A stretch of DNA of 64,000 nucleotides, taken from Isoperla grammatica. Its lineage: Eukaryota; Arthropoda; Insecta; Plecoptera; Perlodidae. The translations under genes were made by a program, and so were the position numbers. The notes below the pieces were generated by a model. It was given only the letters and a program-made list of their open reading frames with translations. It made no database searches and was not told where the DNA came from. How positions within the stretch are numbered: position 1 is the stretch's first letter; the number at the start of each line of letters is the position of its first letter. Positions 45,434 through 58,900 of the stretch are shown here, piece by piece. Location of the stretch: contig OX246746.1 in the NCBI GenBank assembly GCA_945910005.1, positions 17,588,995 through 17,652,994 on the forward strand, read 5' to 3'.

Positions 45434-48400
45434 GGGTCATTCCATATGAAATCAACACAGTTTGTACCATTTTTTGACATGACCCCTTCCGATTTTGTTC
45501 AAATTTTGCACACTTATAAACAATGTGCCCATTAAGAAAAAACATTTTTTTTTATTTTTTTACTCAAAGGGTTCAGAAGATATGGGGTGCCAAAGTTTGG
45601 CCTTTTTCGCACCCCGCGCGTACATCGACTACCCTTAAATTCAATAACGTGTCGTCTAATATAGCTACAGAGGTGTTATATAGCTCATTTGAAAGGGAAT
45701 TTTAAACCCTATAGATTAAGATCATAAAAAGACACAAGCTATTGCTACAAGAGTGTACAATGATTCCTACATATGGATCTTTCTAACCACCCCTAACAAA
45801 AAACCCCCATCTCCGATTTCATCCAAAATTTCTGAAAATGATGTTCAAAGATACATTATTGACCACACAAAAATCCAAGTTTGGCATTCTTGAATTATGG
45901 TTACAAATGATTTTTAAAGTTAAAAATATTTTGAAATACTGTTAGAAAGGCAATAATTGTAGGTAGGTGTGCTGTTATAAAATTGATAATTACACTTATT
46001 ATTATTATTGGCCTATTATTAATTGGCTCAAGGGAATCAAATTACTTAAAAGGACTAGACTGTTAAATAAAACAAATAAATTGCTAATTTATTGGCTACC
46101 ATAACTATAATTTACTAAAATTGATTTATACTACGTAGGAGCCGATGCAGTCTTGTATAACTATAATCTAATGAATTTTATTATAATCTAATATTATTTA
46201 GAAGAATCTACTAGTGCTGTGTATGGAGACCATATAATTTTTTTTTTTTTTTTTATCATATGCCCACATTTGGCTTAATCAGGCCATCATGTAAGATCTG
46301 GTCAACCAGTAGAGACAGGCCTCCTTTTCTTCTCTCTTGAAAAAAATAATAAATTATTATAGAGATTTAAATGTCCCCCCCCCCCCCCCACACTATCTTT
46401 TCAATATCTTACTCACCAGGTGCTGGAAGGTGAAAGGGAAAAATTTTACTAATTTTTGCTGATCTCAAATTGATATCAACTTGCTTTGTCATTCAGTGCT
46501 TTCATTGTGTCCCACACACATATCAACAGCGTGTGGCAAATCCACCATCTTAAGAAGCATCATAAGTTATATTCAGTTGTGCAGTGTGGAGCTACATATG
46601 TAAATAGTTGCACCTACTTTCTAGTACTAGGTATATAAAGTGCTACTATTTAAAAATTGATTAACTTGTGCATAATAGAAGATATAAGCCAATGGATTTT
46701 AATATGTAATTTACTCAAAGAGTGTAGTGTAGGGCTGCCGCTTTTATTTTCAACATGTGTTCAATAGGATTATTTTTAAAAGAAGAACCGGAATGTTCTT
46801 CTGTTCAAAGTGTACCACTGCTAATGAAAGACATTTTAGAGTTTAACAGCAATGATCAGGTCTTGTTATCCTTGCACTCAAAATGTACTAATTTAACAGG
46901 AATATGCAAGTTTCATGAAAACAAATTTCTTGTTTGTTTTTCTCTTCATAAAAAGACATGCTGTGACCCACTTAGCATCCATGTAGACAAATCAAAAGGG
47001 AAAGGGCTGACTATAATTAGTTTGAAAACAGGAAGCAGTATCATGATATTGTTAACCTCATCTCTGGTAAGAAACTTTGCAGAAACTCATTACGTAGGTA
47101 CATCTTGAGCACAAGGATAAGAATACCTGATCATTGATCAGCAGTAGTACACTTTGAACAGAAGAACATTCTTCTTTTAAAAACAATCCTATTGAGCACA
47201 TGTTGAAAATACAACCGGCAGCCCTACACTACACTCTCTGAGTAAATTACATATTAAATTCCATAGGCTTATATCTTCTGTTATGCACAAGTTAATCAAT
47301 TTTTGAATACTAGCACTTTATATACCTAGTACTAGAAAGTAGGTGCAACTCTTTACATATGTAGCTCCACACTGCACAACTGAATATAATTTATGATGCT
47401 TCTTAAGATGGTGGATTTGCCACACACTGTTGATATGTGTGTGGGACACAATGAAAGCACTGAATGACAAAGCAAGTTGATATCAATTTGAGATCAGCAA
47501 AAATTAGTAAAATTTTTCCCTTTCACTTTCCAGCATCTGGTGAGTAAGATATTGAAAAGATAGTGGGGGGGGGGGGGGGGGACATTTAAATCTTTATAAT
47601 AATTTATTATTTTTATATGGTCTCCATACACAGCACTAGTAGATTCTTCTAAATAATATTAGATTATAATAAAATTCATTAGATTATACAAGACTGCATC
47701 GGCTACTACGTAGTATAAATCAATTTTAGTAAATTATAGTTATGGTAGCCAATATATTAGCAATTTATTTGTTTTATTTAACAGTCTAGTCCTTTTAAGT
47801 AATTTGATTCCCTTGAGCCAATTAATAATAGGCCAATAATAATAATAAGTGTAATTATCAATTTTATAACAGCACACCCACCCACAATTATTGCCTTTCT
47901 AACAGTATTTCAAAATATTTTTAACTTTAAAAATCATTTGTAACCATAATTCAAGAATGCCAAACTTGGATTTTTGTGTGGTCAATAATGTATCTTTGAA
48001 CATCATTTTCAGAAATTTTGGATGAAATCGGAGATGGGGGTTTTTTGTTAGGGGTGGTTAGAAAGATCCATATGTAGGAATCATTGTACACTCTTGTAGC
48101 AATAGCTTGTGTCTTTTTATGATCTTAATCTATAGGGTTTAAAATTCCCTTTCAAATGAGCTATATAACACCTCTGTAGCTATATTAGACGACACGTTAT
48201 TGAATTTAAGGGTAGTCGATGTACGCGCGGGGTGCGAAAAAGGCCAAACTTTGGCACCCCATATCTTCTGAACCCTTTGAGTAAAAAAATAAAAAAAATG
48301 TTTTTTTCTTAATGGGCACATTGTTTATAAGTGTGCAAAATTTGAACAAAATCTGAGTCGGTGAGGGAAATTGCTGTGTTGATTTGATATGGAATGACCC
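45434..48400. mobile_element. 2.97-kb near-perfect palindromic DNA element
   Basis: The outer ends are GGGTCATTCCATATGAAATC and, inverted, GGGTCATTCCATATCAAATC. Arms of about 1.4 kb run to about 46900 and resume at about 47090. Landmarks include TGTGCCCATTAAGAAAAAAC, GGTGCCAAAGTTTGGCC, a C-run at 46375 mirrored by a G-run at 47565, and GTGTTCAATAGGATTATTTT. The flanks AGAAAGAA (45426-45433) and AGAAACAA (48401-48408) give a 7/8 octamer duplication. The unpaired loop of about 190 bp carries a Cys-rich coding remnant. The transposon superfamily is not assigned. Confidence 0.85.
46755..47108 (+). pseudogene. Cys-rich coding remnant at the loop of the large palindrome
   Basis: A 117-codon plus frame, of which only the middle lies in the unpaired loop. 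Residues about 41-90 read KCTNLTGICKFHENKFLV and KKTCCDPLSIHVDKSKGKG. The C...C-X2-H...CCDP-X3-H spacing recalls, from memory, a zinc-binding N-terminal block seen in invertebrate transposon-derived proteins; not verified. The flanking part of the frame is palindrome arm and is probably not coding. Likely a remnant of an autonomous ancestor's transposase or accessory gene. Confidence 0.35.
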
Positions 48401-49901
48401 AGAAACAAAAATAAAAGATTGGTATAGACAGTTTTCTGGTTACCATGTTAGGCTTGAATGGACATAATGTTTATCCTCTCATTCTGTTAAGGATATTTGT
48501 AAGTTCAATAGGACATTGTTGAGTTAGGAGGGACTTGTTTCAATCAAGGCTTGTCAAAACTGACACTACAAAATGCAATAGGCCCTACAAATTTTTAGAT
48601 AATATTAATTTTTTATTGTTGCCATATGATATTACTGTATTTTCTTTATAATATACATATGTCATAGCCTCACCAGATTCCCATAATGCAACATATATAA
48701 ACATTTATCAAATATAACTTTGGCTACTTCCTTGCTCCTTAAAGCCGATATAAAACATAATTATTTATGTTGCAAATATATTAACAGCTTATATTTTATT
48801 TATGTATTGGCCCCTTTTTTTTGGAGACACAAGCTCCATACAGTCACTTTCCAGCATAAGTGAGAAGTCCTATACTATCATTGGCAAGCAGTTTGGCCCT
48901 TCCTCCCATCATAGTTTTAAGTTTTATGTAGTAGTTAGTAGGCACAGGTTTGCTATTGAATTTAATTTATAATACCTATATACGTATTATAAAAATCAAA
49001 AACTGTAGAAAAATATATATGTATATGTATAGCTATCACCTAATAACTAAAATAAGCATATATGTGAACACTAGGGCCCGAATGCATAGTTCACACTCAA
49101 GCCCTCCTCAACTCAGCCTCTCCTCAGCCTCGCCAAGCCACCAATCACGGAACGGTATTGCCGTGTAGACGGCTCTGTGATTGGTGGCTAGGTGAGGCTG
49201 AGGAGAGGCTGAGTTGAGGAGGGCTTGAGTGTGAACTATGCATTCAGGCTTAAGAGTCTCTTGGAAAGACACTCTTTGGCACCCATTAATGATCATATTA
49301 CTATGATTATGATGTAGTATGTAGCATACTAGTAATTAAAGGTAGTACGGTAGGGCTACTTCAGAAATTACAAAGAATGTTTACATTGAATTATAACAGG
49401 AGAACATTGGCCAATACTAACTTTCTGGATCACTAGCCAGTAACCACAAATAGGTACAGGCTTATTCTTGGATATTCTAGTTTTAATTTCTACTGTGAAA
49501 TACAAAAAAAAAACTTAAATTTTTGTGAGCACCATGTTTAAAGTGTGGTGGCTTATTTAAGAACCACACTAATTAACATGGTGCTCACAAAAATGCCAGC
49601 AGCATCTTAAAGTTAAATATGGCAAGAGCTGCTTTGCTCATACTAAAACCTAATGTGAATGCATTTTTAAAATTGCGCAGAAAGCAAGTAACATAATATA
49701 TTGCTCACAAAAATGCCAGCATCTTAAAGCTAAATATTTGGCAAGAGCAGGCACTTCTTTGCCTACTGAAAACTAATGTAAATGCATTTTTGAAATACCT
49801 ACAGAGAGCAACAAACAAGTATTGCACAATAAATGCATGCATTAAAGCTATTTGATGGCCCCTCATTTCTCAATTATTGAGTGTGTCGATCAGGACAGTA
49901 G
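48401..49901. other. 3' flank of XDH with MITE, hairpin and degenerate tandem repeat
   Basis: No further exon seen. Besides the MITE at 49074-49249 there is a 35-bp-arm hairpin at 49520-49593 (TTTTTGTGAGCACCATGTT and its complement) and two to three degenerate copies of a roughly 120-bp block beginning TTGCTCACAAAAATGCCAGC at 49581-49850. A poly-A signal for XDH on the minus strand was not identified. Confidence 0.6.
49074..49249. mobile_element. small palindromic MITE (AATGCATAGT family), copy 2
   Basis: Inverted repeat with GAATGCATAGTTCACACTC, CTCCTCAACTCAGCCTC and GCCACCAATCACGGA pairing with the right half. Same family as 44987-45155 but longer inner pairing. Left flank CTA, right flank TTA, suggesting a three-base target as in PIF/Harbinger; tentative. 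Confidence 0.75.
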
Positions 49902-52900
49902 TTACGGTGCTATGTTCCATGGTTTGTAAGTCCCTTCCTTTGGATCAGGAAACTGCAAAATGAACAGATCAAAATCACAAAATCTGTGTTTTACTTACCA
50001 AATCAAATTATATTTATATATGTTTGGAATATAACGAATTGTGGGCATATGAAAAGAAGAAATATGTTTGACTGACTATGTACGTATTAATTAATTTTAA
50101 AAAATATACCGAACAAAATTTGTTGCCATGTAGGCTACCTGGGTTTCAGCTTGGCGGGCGACACTTGTTGACGGGTTATTTTTTTAATCAAGAAAACTTA
50201 CCTTGGCAGTAATTTTGTCTGCACACGCCATGCGGATTTTAGCGGCCGTTGCAGGGGAGTCCAATCGAAAGAGTCCGTCCAATCCGACATCCTGCCGAGC
50301 AGCTGTGATGGCTTCTTTAATTGCGAAGAAGGCCGACGAAGCCAGAAACAGTGGCGGTTCACCCACAGCCTGCAAATCAGTACCAACACCAGCTAGTAGA
50401 CTCACAAATGCAGTGCATGTCATTTAGTTAGCTAGCACACTTCAGTTTATAATCATCGAACACCGGAGTTAAGCAACCTCGGGCTAGGTCAGGAGGAGGG
50501 CCCGAAACTCTAGTTAATATTGGTTAGAGCAGATTTGAGGGTTCGAAAGCTTGTGTAACAGCTTCGCTCTTCTCGTCAACTGCTCGGCAGTCCGGGTTAG
50601 TGGAGAAATCTATATGACTGGTCAAAGTTACACCGTCCTTTCGAATGGGATGTAAAGCTGATTGTTCCCTTGGTACTTTTCTACAGGAGTTGGCTACGTG
50701 CCGGTACTGGGATTCCCCTCCTCCCTTCCTCATTATCATTCATCAATCATCAGGCTAAAGAGGGCACTGTGCCTTACACTGGCCATTAATTTCAATAAAA
50801 TAAAATATAATCATCAAAAACAAAACAAAATCAAAAAACAAAAATCGACCATAAACATTTTGTAAAAAAAAAAAAATAGAAATCCAAAATTAATTTCTCT
50901 CAATTCTAACTAAATATGTAATCACAAATCATTAAAATATGATATTACTACTAAATAGTAAATACTAATATTATGACAAGACAAATCAAGCAAGAACATG
51001 AAAGATAGATTAATTAATGGAAGGTATTGATGGTTCTTTGGTCTGCAATTATATATTGTCAACAAGAAATTCAGGAAAGAAAAAATAGTTTTTACTTGAA
51101 AGAAATGTTTTAAATAAATGGTTGAATGCATTTGGGCTGGGAGGCCTTTGAATATTTTTGGCCATATACTTCGTCACCAGTGCATTTTAATAGTAGTTTT
51201 CAGTAAATGCAAAGAGTGCAAGAATGTTGTCAACAATGTAACCCTCTACCTTGGACGAGTAGACAGCTCTAGGGTTGGGGGCACCTTTCAGCAGAGAAAC
51301 GTTGAACTGGTTCGGAATGTCTCCGAAGCCCGGAATCTTGTACGCCCCCGGGCCTCGAGAATACAGCACTCCAGAGGGAGACACTATGGATTCCTCCATC
51401 GTAAACAAGCCGTATCCTTGCATGAAGGCACCTTCTATTTGGCCTATGTCAATCGCAGGATTCAGACTCTCACCGACATCCATAACAATGTCAGTCCTTA
51501 AAACCTGTCGACAGAAGCATACGTTGGTTTGAACTATGAAAACTAACCTGGATAATTTATATTTTACTTCGAGATTTTATAACTACCAAACCATGTATGT
51601 ACAAAGGTATAACATACACCTAGCACCTCATGACACGTAAAAAATAATTATAATAATTTTTCTTTTTAAAGTTAAATAATTTTAAAAAAAATTAATTTTC
51701 TCCGTTAACCTTGCAGGGAAAATTTGTACTCGTATACTTTTGCGTGGGTGTGACACGTAACGTTTACACGACTCAGCCTTAGTAAATAGGGTACTCAATG
51801 TACTTGTGGAGTTGATTGCAAGGAATAAAAAGTTGTGTTGACAGAACGACTTAAGGCTTACCTGATGGTCTCCTGTTAAACAGTCGATCTCGACTTCCGA
51901 GCAAGCAACTCCGAACGTGAAGTAGTTGAAGTGTGGTCCCGACATGGTCTCCAAATTGTATCCGATCCCTGGCGTTGAATAAAAGCCGGTCGAGGAAAGA
52001 CTTACTCGATCGAAATAAGCTGCATTTACCCAGTCCTCCCAACGTCCGTCTGGTTTGGCATCTTTGTACGGCTTCAATCGCTCGACGATCGTCTGGCAAG
52101 CAGCCTGTTTAGAAAAAAGACATTTTTCGAAGAGCTGGTAATACAATCAATGAATAACTATACCAAACTAAGTTTCTAAGAGAGTGAAGCAAGCATTTCC
52201 ATTAAACTTTTATGGCACTCGTTTTTTGTGTGTATATACCTCCCGATAGCGGTCAAACGGAAATTCCTATCAAGTTGAAATTTGTAACATCCACAAACTT
52301 CGATTATATGCCATTAGCTTTGTGATAACACCGTTCATGAAGTTACTTCATAGCACCATAGTTGGGTAAATGCAATAATTTTTCCTAAACAAAATAGTAG
52401 CAAAATTTGAGGTAGCCAGATCATGATAAATTTCCGTCGTGAATGTGTTAATTTCAGTATTGTAGATAGAAATCGGAGTACCACTGACTGACCGACTGTG
52501 GCGAGCGGGAGCAATATGACCTGTGAGTGTTCTTCTCACATAGCTGCCAACAATGTTTCAGGTGAGCTGTTGCTCTCCCCAAACACAACTAGGTAACCTA
52601 ATCTACTGTATCTAATATAATATATGTAATGTGAATATGTTAGATTGCCTAACGGCTAGGTATTGAGCTAGGGGAGAAGGACAGGAAGGAACCAACAGCT
52701 TACCTTGTAGTAGTTGCGGCCTTCGGAGTCGATAGAAACACAAAGATAAATACACAAAACGTCGAGACAGTTTGGCCTGACGTGACCTTGTTCACCCGAC
52801 GAAGGTGGAGGAAAGGGTAAGCTGTTGGTTCCTTCCTGTCCTTCTCCCCTAGCTCAATAATACATGTAATGTAATCTAATGTATTGGCATGCACTATACA

Positions 52901-55900
52901 ATCAGAAATTCTAATATGGTGCAAAACTAAATAAATAAATAAGTAAGTAAGTACGTAAGTAAGCAAGTAAGTTAGTAAGTAAATAAATAAATAAGTAAAT
53001 AAAAAGTCCCGTATCACAACCAACAAGATTGTGTGTTCCACTGACCATGACAGCCATGCCATTGAGATCGGAGCTAGCACTGGCTGCCGTGGGCGAAGTG
53101 TTTGGGACCTTGTCGGTGGACGTCTCGGAAATGTGGATGTAGCTTGTCGGTATCCCGAGCACTCTGCTTGCTACTTGGATCATCTTGGTGTGCAAGCCTT
53201 GACCCATCTCCGTGCCACCGTGGGTCAGGAGCACAGACCCATCCATGTAAACGTGTACCAGTGCTCCGCTCTGATTCAGGAACAATGCGGTGAACGCGAT
53301 TCCGAACATTGTGGGTACGACGCTCATGCCACGTTTCTTCCAGCGTGATTGGCTGTAAATAATTAGCCCACTTTTATTAATAACAAGTAAAAGATTTGTT
53401 TGATTTTATAAATATATTTTATTGCAAACAACAAAATTATCAAAGGAAGCCATATTATATTGAATAGTTAGACAAAAGAATGGCTGATAAAGAAATATCA
53501 GCACAAGGTTGTCATAAGAAGATAAAAAAAAAATCATGCAAGATGGTATTGTACAAGGCATTGATATATATACTACATATAGGCCTAGAGATAGTGTCAT
53601 CGCAGATACGTGAGAGGGAAGGCCTCTGAGGCTGGAAAAAAGGAATTTGACGAAACGTCGAGCAGTGTTTACTTGCTGACCACTCACGTAGAAAACCCTC
53701 ACTTAAAAACAACTTTATTGATTACTTTTTGTTTTTTTTTATATTGTATAGGCCTAGTGAGTTGTATAATGTACATACATGTATATGCATTTCAATCTTC
53801 TTTAAATTTTTGAAAAAAAAAGTGGGCTGGACTAAAAAATGGTAAAACAAATTAGGCATGTTTTACATATGGGCATGTTAAATCTTATACAATTTTTGAA
53901 CCCTGCATATCATATTCCATGTTATAATACTGAACTAAATAAAGTACACCTACCGATTAAAGGAATCAACTTCCAGCTTCCTGGCATGAAAGTCTGATCG
54001 TTGCAAACATTCGGCCCAGCAGCGCGTCAGTGTGCAGTATTCAAGCTTCTGATTGAAGTGCGTTAGGTTTCCTTCCCTGTATAGGTTGAGCAAACCCACC
54101 TACGGCAAATATTAGTTGCGTTAGTACGAGACTAGATGCCAATGATTCAAAACACGCTAGCAAGCTGGTATAACACTACGGTATTATAGCAGAACCCTAT
54201 GATTGAAGTTACAAGCCGCGACATGGTTATACCATCCAACAAGAGAAAGAGAGCAAGAGAGAGAGAGAGAGAGAGAACTAGCACGTTGGGTGGTATGTGT
54301 AGTCAACAGCTGATTGGTTCCCGTAGTAGGCTATCTATGTAAACAATATAAATAATAATACGTAATAATAATTTTTGTATTAATCAACTTTAATTCATAA
54401 AAAAATAAACAAACAAAGTGCATGCCTTGTGCAGAATTTGAACAGTACGGTCAAACGATTTGAACGGTACGGTCTAGCTTTTTTGGAGGACCGGACCCAG
54501 TAGGTTCGGTCCCATTTTCTAGGTGTTTACATGGCCTGGATGGTACTCAGTACCGGACTCAGTCCGCCATGTAAACAGGGTAATTATTATTACTTATACT
54601 TGCGATGTTACTGTACTGGTTTATGTACTTAATAGCTTGTGCTAAATAAAGTTTCTACTACTACTACTACTACTACTGCTACTTTACACTTAAGTAGGAA
54701 GCAAGGTTCAAAGTTCTTACCTCCACAGGATCCTTCTTAAGGTATAAAGCAATGTGTCTGATCATATTTTCAGCAAAGAACATTGCCTGGGGTGCTCCAA
54801 AACCTCGGAAAGCAGTGTTGGAGGGAAGATTTGTCTTGCAGACCCAACCACTGATCTTAACACATTCTACCAGATACGCATTTTGAAAATGGAACATAGC
54901 TCTATCCATTACCTGTCGGGAAATTAAAGTAAGTTATTAAACATAGCATTTCTATTACATAAAATACTTCTATATTACCGTATATCAAGCTGTACAATAC
55001 ATAGGCCTACATGAATTTGTCTGGTTTCTCTTGTTTTGATTGTTGAGTAATAATATACGGTAACTCATAAAACCAAAAATAATATCTGAGGGTTATCAAC
55101 TATGATACTAATTTATTTTATGATATATCCTAAATTTTTACCCGTTTTATTATTTTTAAAATAGAAATATGACCCTTTGAATTCACTAGTAATTGAACAT
55201 GTTAAATGTTAGCTCTGAAAAATGTATAATTTAAAGGTAGATGGTTATTTTTAATTTGCATTTATCAAAACCATCCTGATCAGATTGTCTTTGAGCATAT
55301 GCAAAGTGGAAACTGTAAAACTAGAGAAAAGTAACACCATCACTATAAAGCTAGATGAAATCAGTGGTGTAATGAGAGCCTAGACAACTGGAATAACGTC
55401 AAACTTGCCGCAACAGAAAGGTCAGCAGTGCAACCAGCATTGTTGTACAACTCCATTTCACATGCTACAATTTTGCCTTCGTTACTAAATCCAAGTGTGT
55501 ATTTTGCTTTGAATGGATGCCGCTGGCCGGTGATCATCATATCTTCGTTACGATCCAACATGCATCTGACCGGTCGTTGGAGTCTGTAATGATCAACAAC
55601 AACAACAACAACATTATCAGAGTTGAGAAATAAGGCCAGAATTAGGTGGCAAATTATCAAATATACAAATAAATATTTTTATTATTATTATTTTTTTTTA
55701 TTATCAAATATACAAATGTATATTTTTTTCTTTTATTATTTTTTTTTTTTAATTATCAAATATACAAATATATTTTCGTGCCTCCAAAAAGTTTCCAATT
55801 ACCTCTCTCTAGCCATCAACAACCAAAAAATAGACAATCCTCTTGGCTAAGCAAACCACTTTAACACATTTTTTTTTAAATGACGAGTTTCATTCCGCTA

Positions 55901-58900
55901 CTGTTACTCTTCTGAACATGTGCCTCTCTAAACCTCCGATCAGTCAATTTTTTGCTCTTTCCCACTTTCCTTTCTCTTTCCAAGTGCCTCGGGCGAAATC
56001 GCGATGCTCGGCTCATTGCGACAGTACGCATTTAAATAACAGGTCGTAAGTAATTTGTTTATAGGTACACTAACAATCTGTTAGCATCATATTAAAGCCG
56101 AGAATTTGATACAGAATTCAGCACCAAATTCAATCGTCGTATTGGAATAAATTCGGGCGTTTGAAACCTTGTGCGTGGTTACAGTACAGTATCGCGCATG
56201 CTAAATTAACTGCCCGTTATGCCGTGATTACAAAGTTTTGTTTTCATCATCATAAAAACCTTACATATATATTAGAATTCATAATAACTACCGCTTTAAA
56301 AAAATCGCAATTATTCACAGCTTACGTCATTGGCATTCATTTGGAAATCGGGCTAAAATTGATTAGGTTACGAGACGTGGTGTGAGGCGTTGTTTCTCGC
56401 ACATAATTTTAATGGGGATTTTAGCCACAGAATCCAACCCCTACTGCGCTATCACAGACAGTATGATTGCGATGAAGGCCAAACATCTAGGCCTGTAACA
56501 TTGTATTGTTTATTAGCATCCAGAGGCTTAATACTACGGGATTTGTCAGAAAATCGATTAAAACTACAAACATACATACTTTTTGGCAGCCAAGGCTACC
56601 GGAAGAGCCACTAGCAATGCACGTGATTCCTTGCCACCAAAGCCGCCTCCCATTCGTTTAACTCTGCAGACAATTTTGTGCATTGGTACATCCAAAACTT
56701 CAGATACCAATTTCTAAAACGAAAAAATTCAATAGGTGTAGTTACCATTTCGTAGGAAACGTATCAAATCTTCGTAACATCATGTTCTGTCTGAGAAAAT
56801 GTAATATATGTGTACCGGTACCTTGGAGATCTTTAGCTTCTTGCAATCAACTTGCAAAGATAAATGATAGGCCTATACGCTAATATAGCATAATGAATCA
56901 GTCAGGTATTAAGAGACCAACAAAGTCTTGGCTTTTGGAGTCTTGGCCCTCCTGGTTAAGAGCGAAGGGTACCTCTAAGTCAAAAACCGGGAACATTTTC
57001 ATTTTTAAATGTTATCTTAAGAATGGACTTCGAAATCAAAAACCTGAATCAACAGCGCACTGTGGTTTGGTAAGCCCTACGTAATGAATGCTCTAAACGT
57101 GTCTTAATATTTATAATTAATTTTATTACTAATCAATAATCATCAATTTAATAATCAAAATAACTATGGCACTCAGGCCCACTCTTCAGGAAACAGTTCC
57201 TTTCCCTCATAAACAAATCATGGATAGGCCAAGTGCCTCAGAACTGGAAGATGGGAGTCATCACACCCATCCTGAAAAAGGACAAGGATGCAAATCAAAC
57301 GAGCAGTTATCGTCCAATCGCCCTCACGAGCGCACTTGCCAAAACAGCAGAACGTATGGTAAACCAACGACTGGAAACTTACCTGGAAGAAAACAACATC
57401 ATCAGTGCAGATCAGGCTGGCTACAGGAAGAATAGATCGACAGTGGATCAGGTGGCATACATCGCGCAACATGCAAAGGAAGGCTTTACCAGACAAGAGA
57501 CCACAGTGGCCGTGTCCATCGATTTGTCTGCAGCTTTCGACGTCACTGATCGAACCCACGCCATAAAAGAGATGCAGAAAAATAAAATACCCAACAACCT
57601 CATCAAGTGGCTGCACGACTTCATCAATCATAGAAGAATAAAAGTAGCCTACAAGGGTGTGAAAAGCGGCACAAGATACATTTCTGCCGGCGTGGCACAA
57701 GGCACTATCACCGCCCCTACCATATTTAAAATTGCAGTTAATGGAGGAATTAAGCTGGTCAAAATCCTGCCAGGAATCTACGTTAAGGCCTACGCTGACG
57801 ATTTCTTCATCTATGTCACAGGCAGGAACATCGGCGGCCTGCAGATAATGCTCTCCTCCGCATTAAGTATGTTGGCTGGATGGCTTGAGTCCCGTGGCTT
57901 CAAGGTGAACCCCAACAAGTCATGTTACATGGTCTTTACTTTTAAACACGAAGACCCCACTCTCGAGCTGTACATAAGTGGACAGCAGCTGAAAAAAGAG
58001 GAACACGTTACCTACCTCGGAGCCATCCTTGACAAGAAGCTCACCGGCAAGGCCCATTTCGAGAAAGCTGCTGAGAAGGCCAAAAAGAGGCTGCGCTTGA
58101 TGCAACGTGCAGCCGGAGTGTCTTGGGGAGCCAGGATTGACACACTGGTTCTTACCTACAAGACCTATGTGCGCCCGGTCCTTGAGTATGGAGCAGAAGT
58201 TTTTATCACCTCGGCGCAGAACCATCTTGATATACTTAGTAAAATCCAGAATCAGGCCCTTCGACTCGCCAGCGGTGCAGTAAAGACAACACCAGTGGCG
58301 GCAATGGAAGCATACTGCAAAGTAGAGCCCCTACTACAGAGATTAGAGCAGAAAGCCATCATACTGCATGAGAAACTGGCCAGGATTGATCCAACATGGC
58401 TTGCCTTCCCAATGGCAAGTGCAGCAGGACACATAAATTTTGCTCAAAAAACAACACTCCTGAAAATGGAGCACTGTCCGGACCTGCTACGCCATCCTCG
58501 ACAAAAGCTTACCACCCTAGATGTCAACTGCCTGCCAAATTCTACCATCAAAATCGAATTCAATCTTCAAGTGGAAGGTGTGGGCAAAAGGGAAGAAAAA
58601 AGCCAGACTGAGCTGAAAGTGCTTACTGAGGCACACCTGAAGAAGCACTACCCTAAATCCGAATGGATTCATGTCTTTACAGACGGCTCCCAAGACAGCA
58701 CGGGAAGGAATACTGGCTTCGGCTTCCACTGCATCTTCTTTGAAGAGGCCCACTCTATGGCACCAGGCTCGAGCATTTTTGATGCCGAAATAAGAGCCAT
58801 TTCAAGAGCAGCAGAAAAAATCGCAGAAACGCCAACATTTCCACTCAGGAAAACAAAATTTGTTATTATCTCAGACAGCAAGGCCGCCATCAAGAACATC

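Noticed and set aside
48139..48321. 60-codon minus frame identical in part to one at 45523-45705
   Set aside because: It is the mirrored arm of the large palindrome, and the shared frame reflects arm identity rather than a gene family.
52700..53080. 126-codon minus frame with hydrophobic LTYLLTYV repeats
   Set aside because: It runs through a GTAA/TAAG simple repeat, a MITE and the edge of an XDH exon, so the hydrophobic run is repeat-encoded.
57218..57700. 160-codon minus frame
   Set aside because: Antisense shadow of the RT/RNase H frame.
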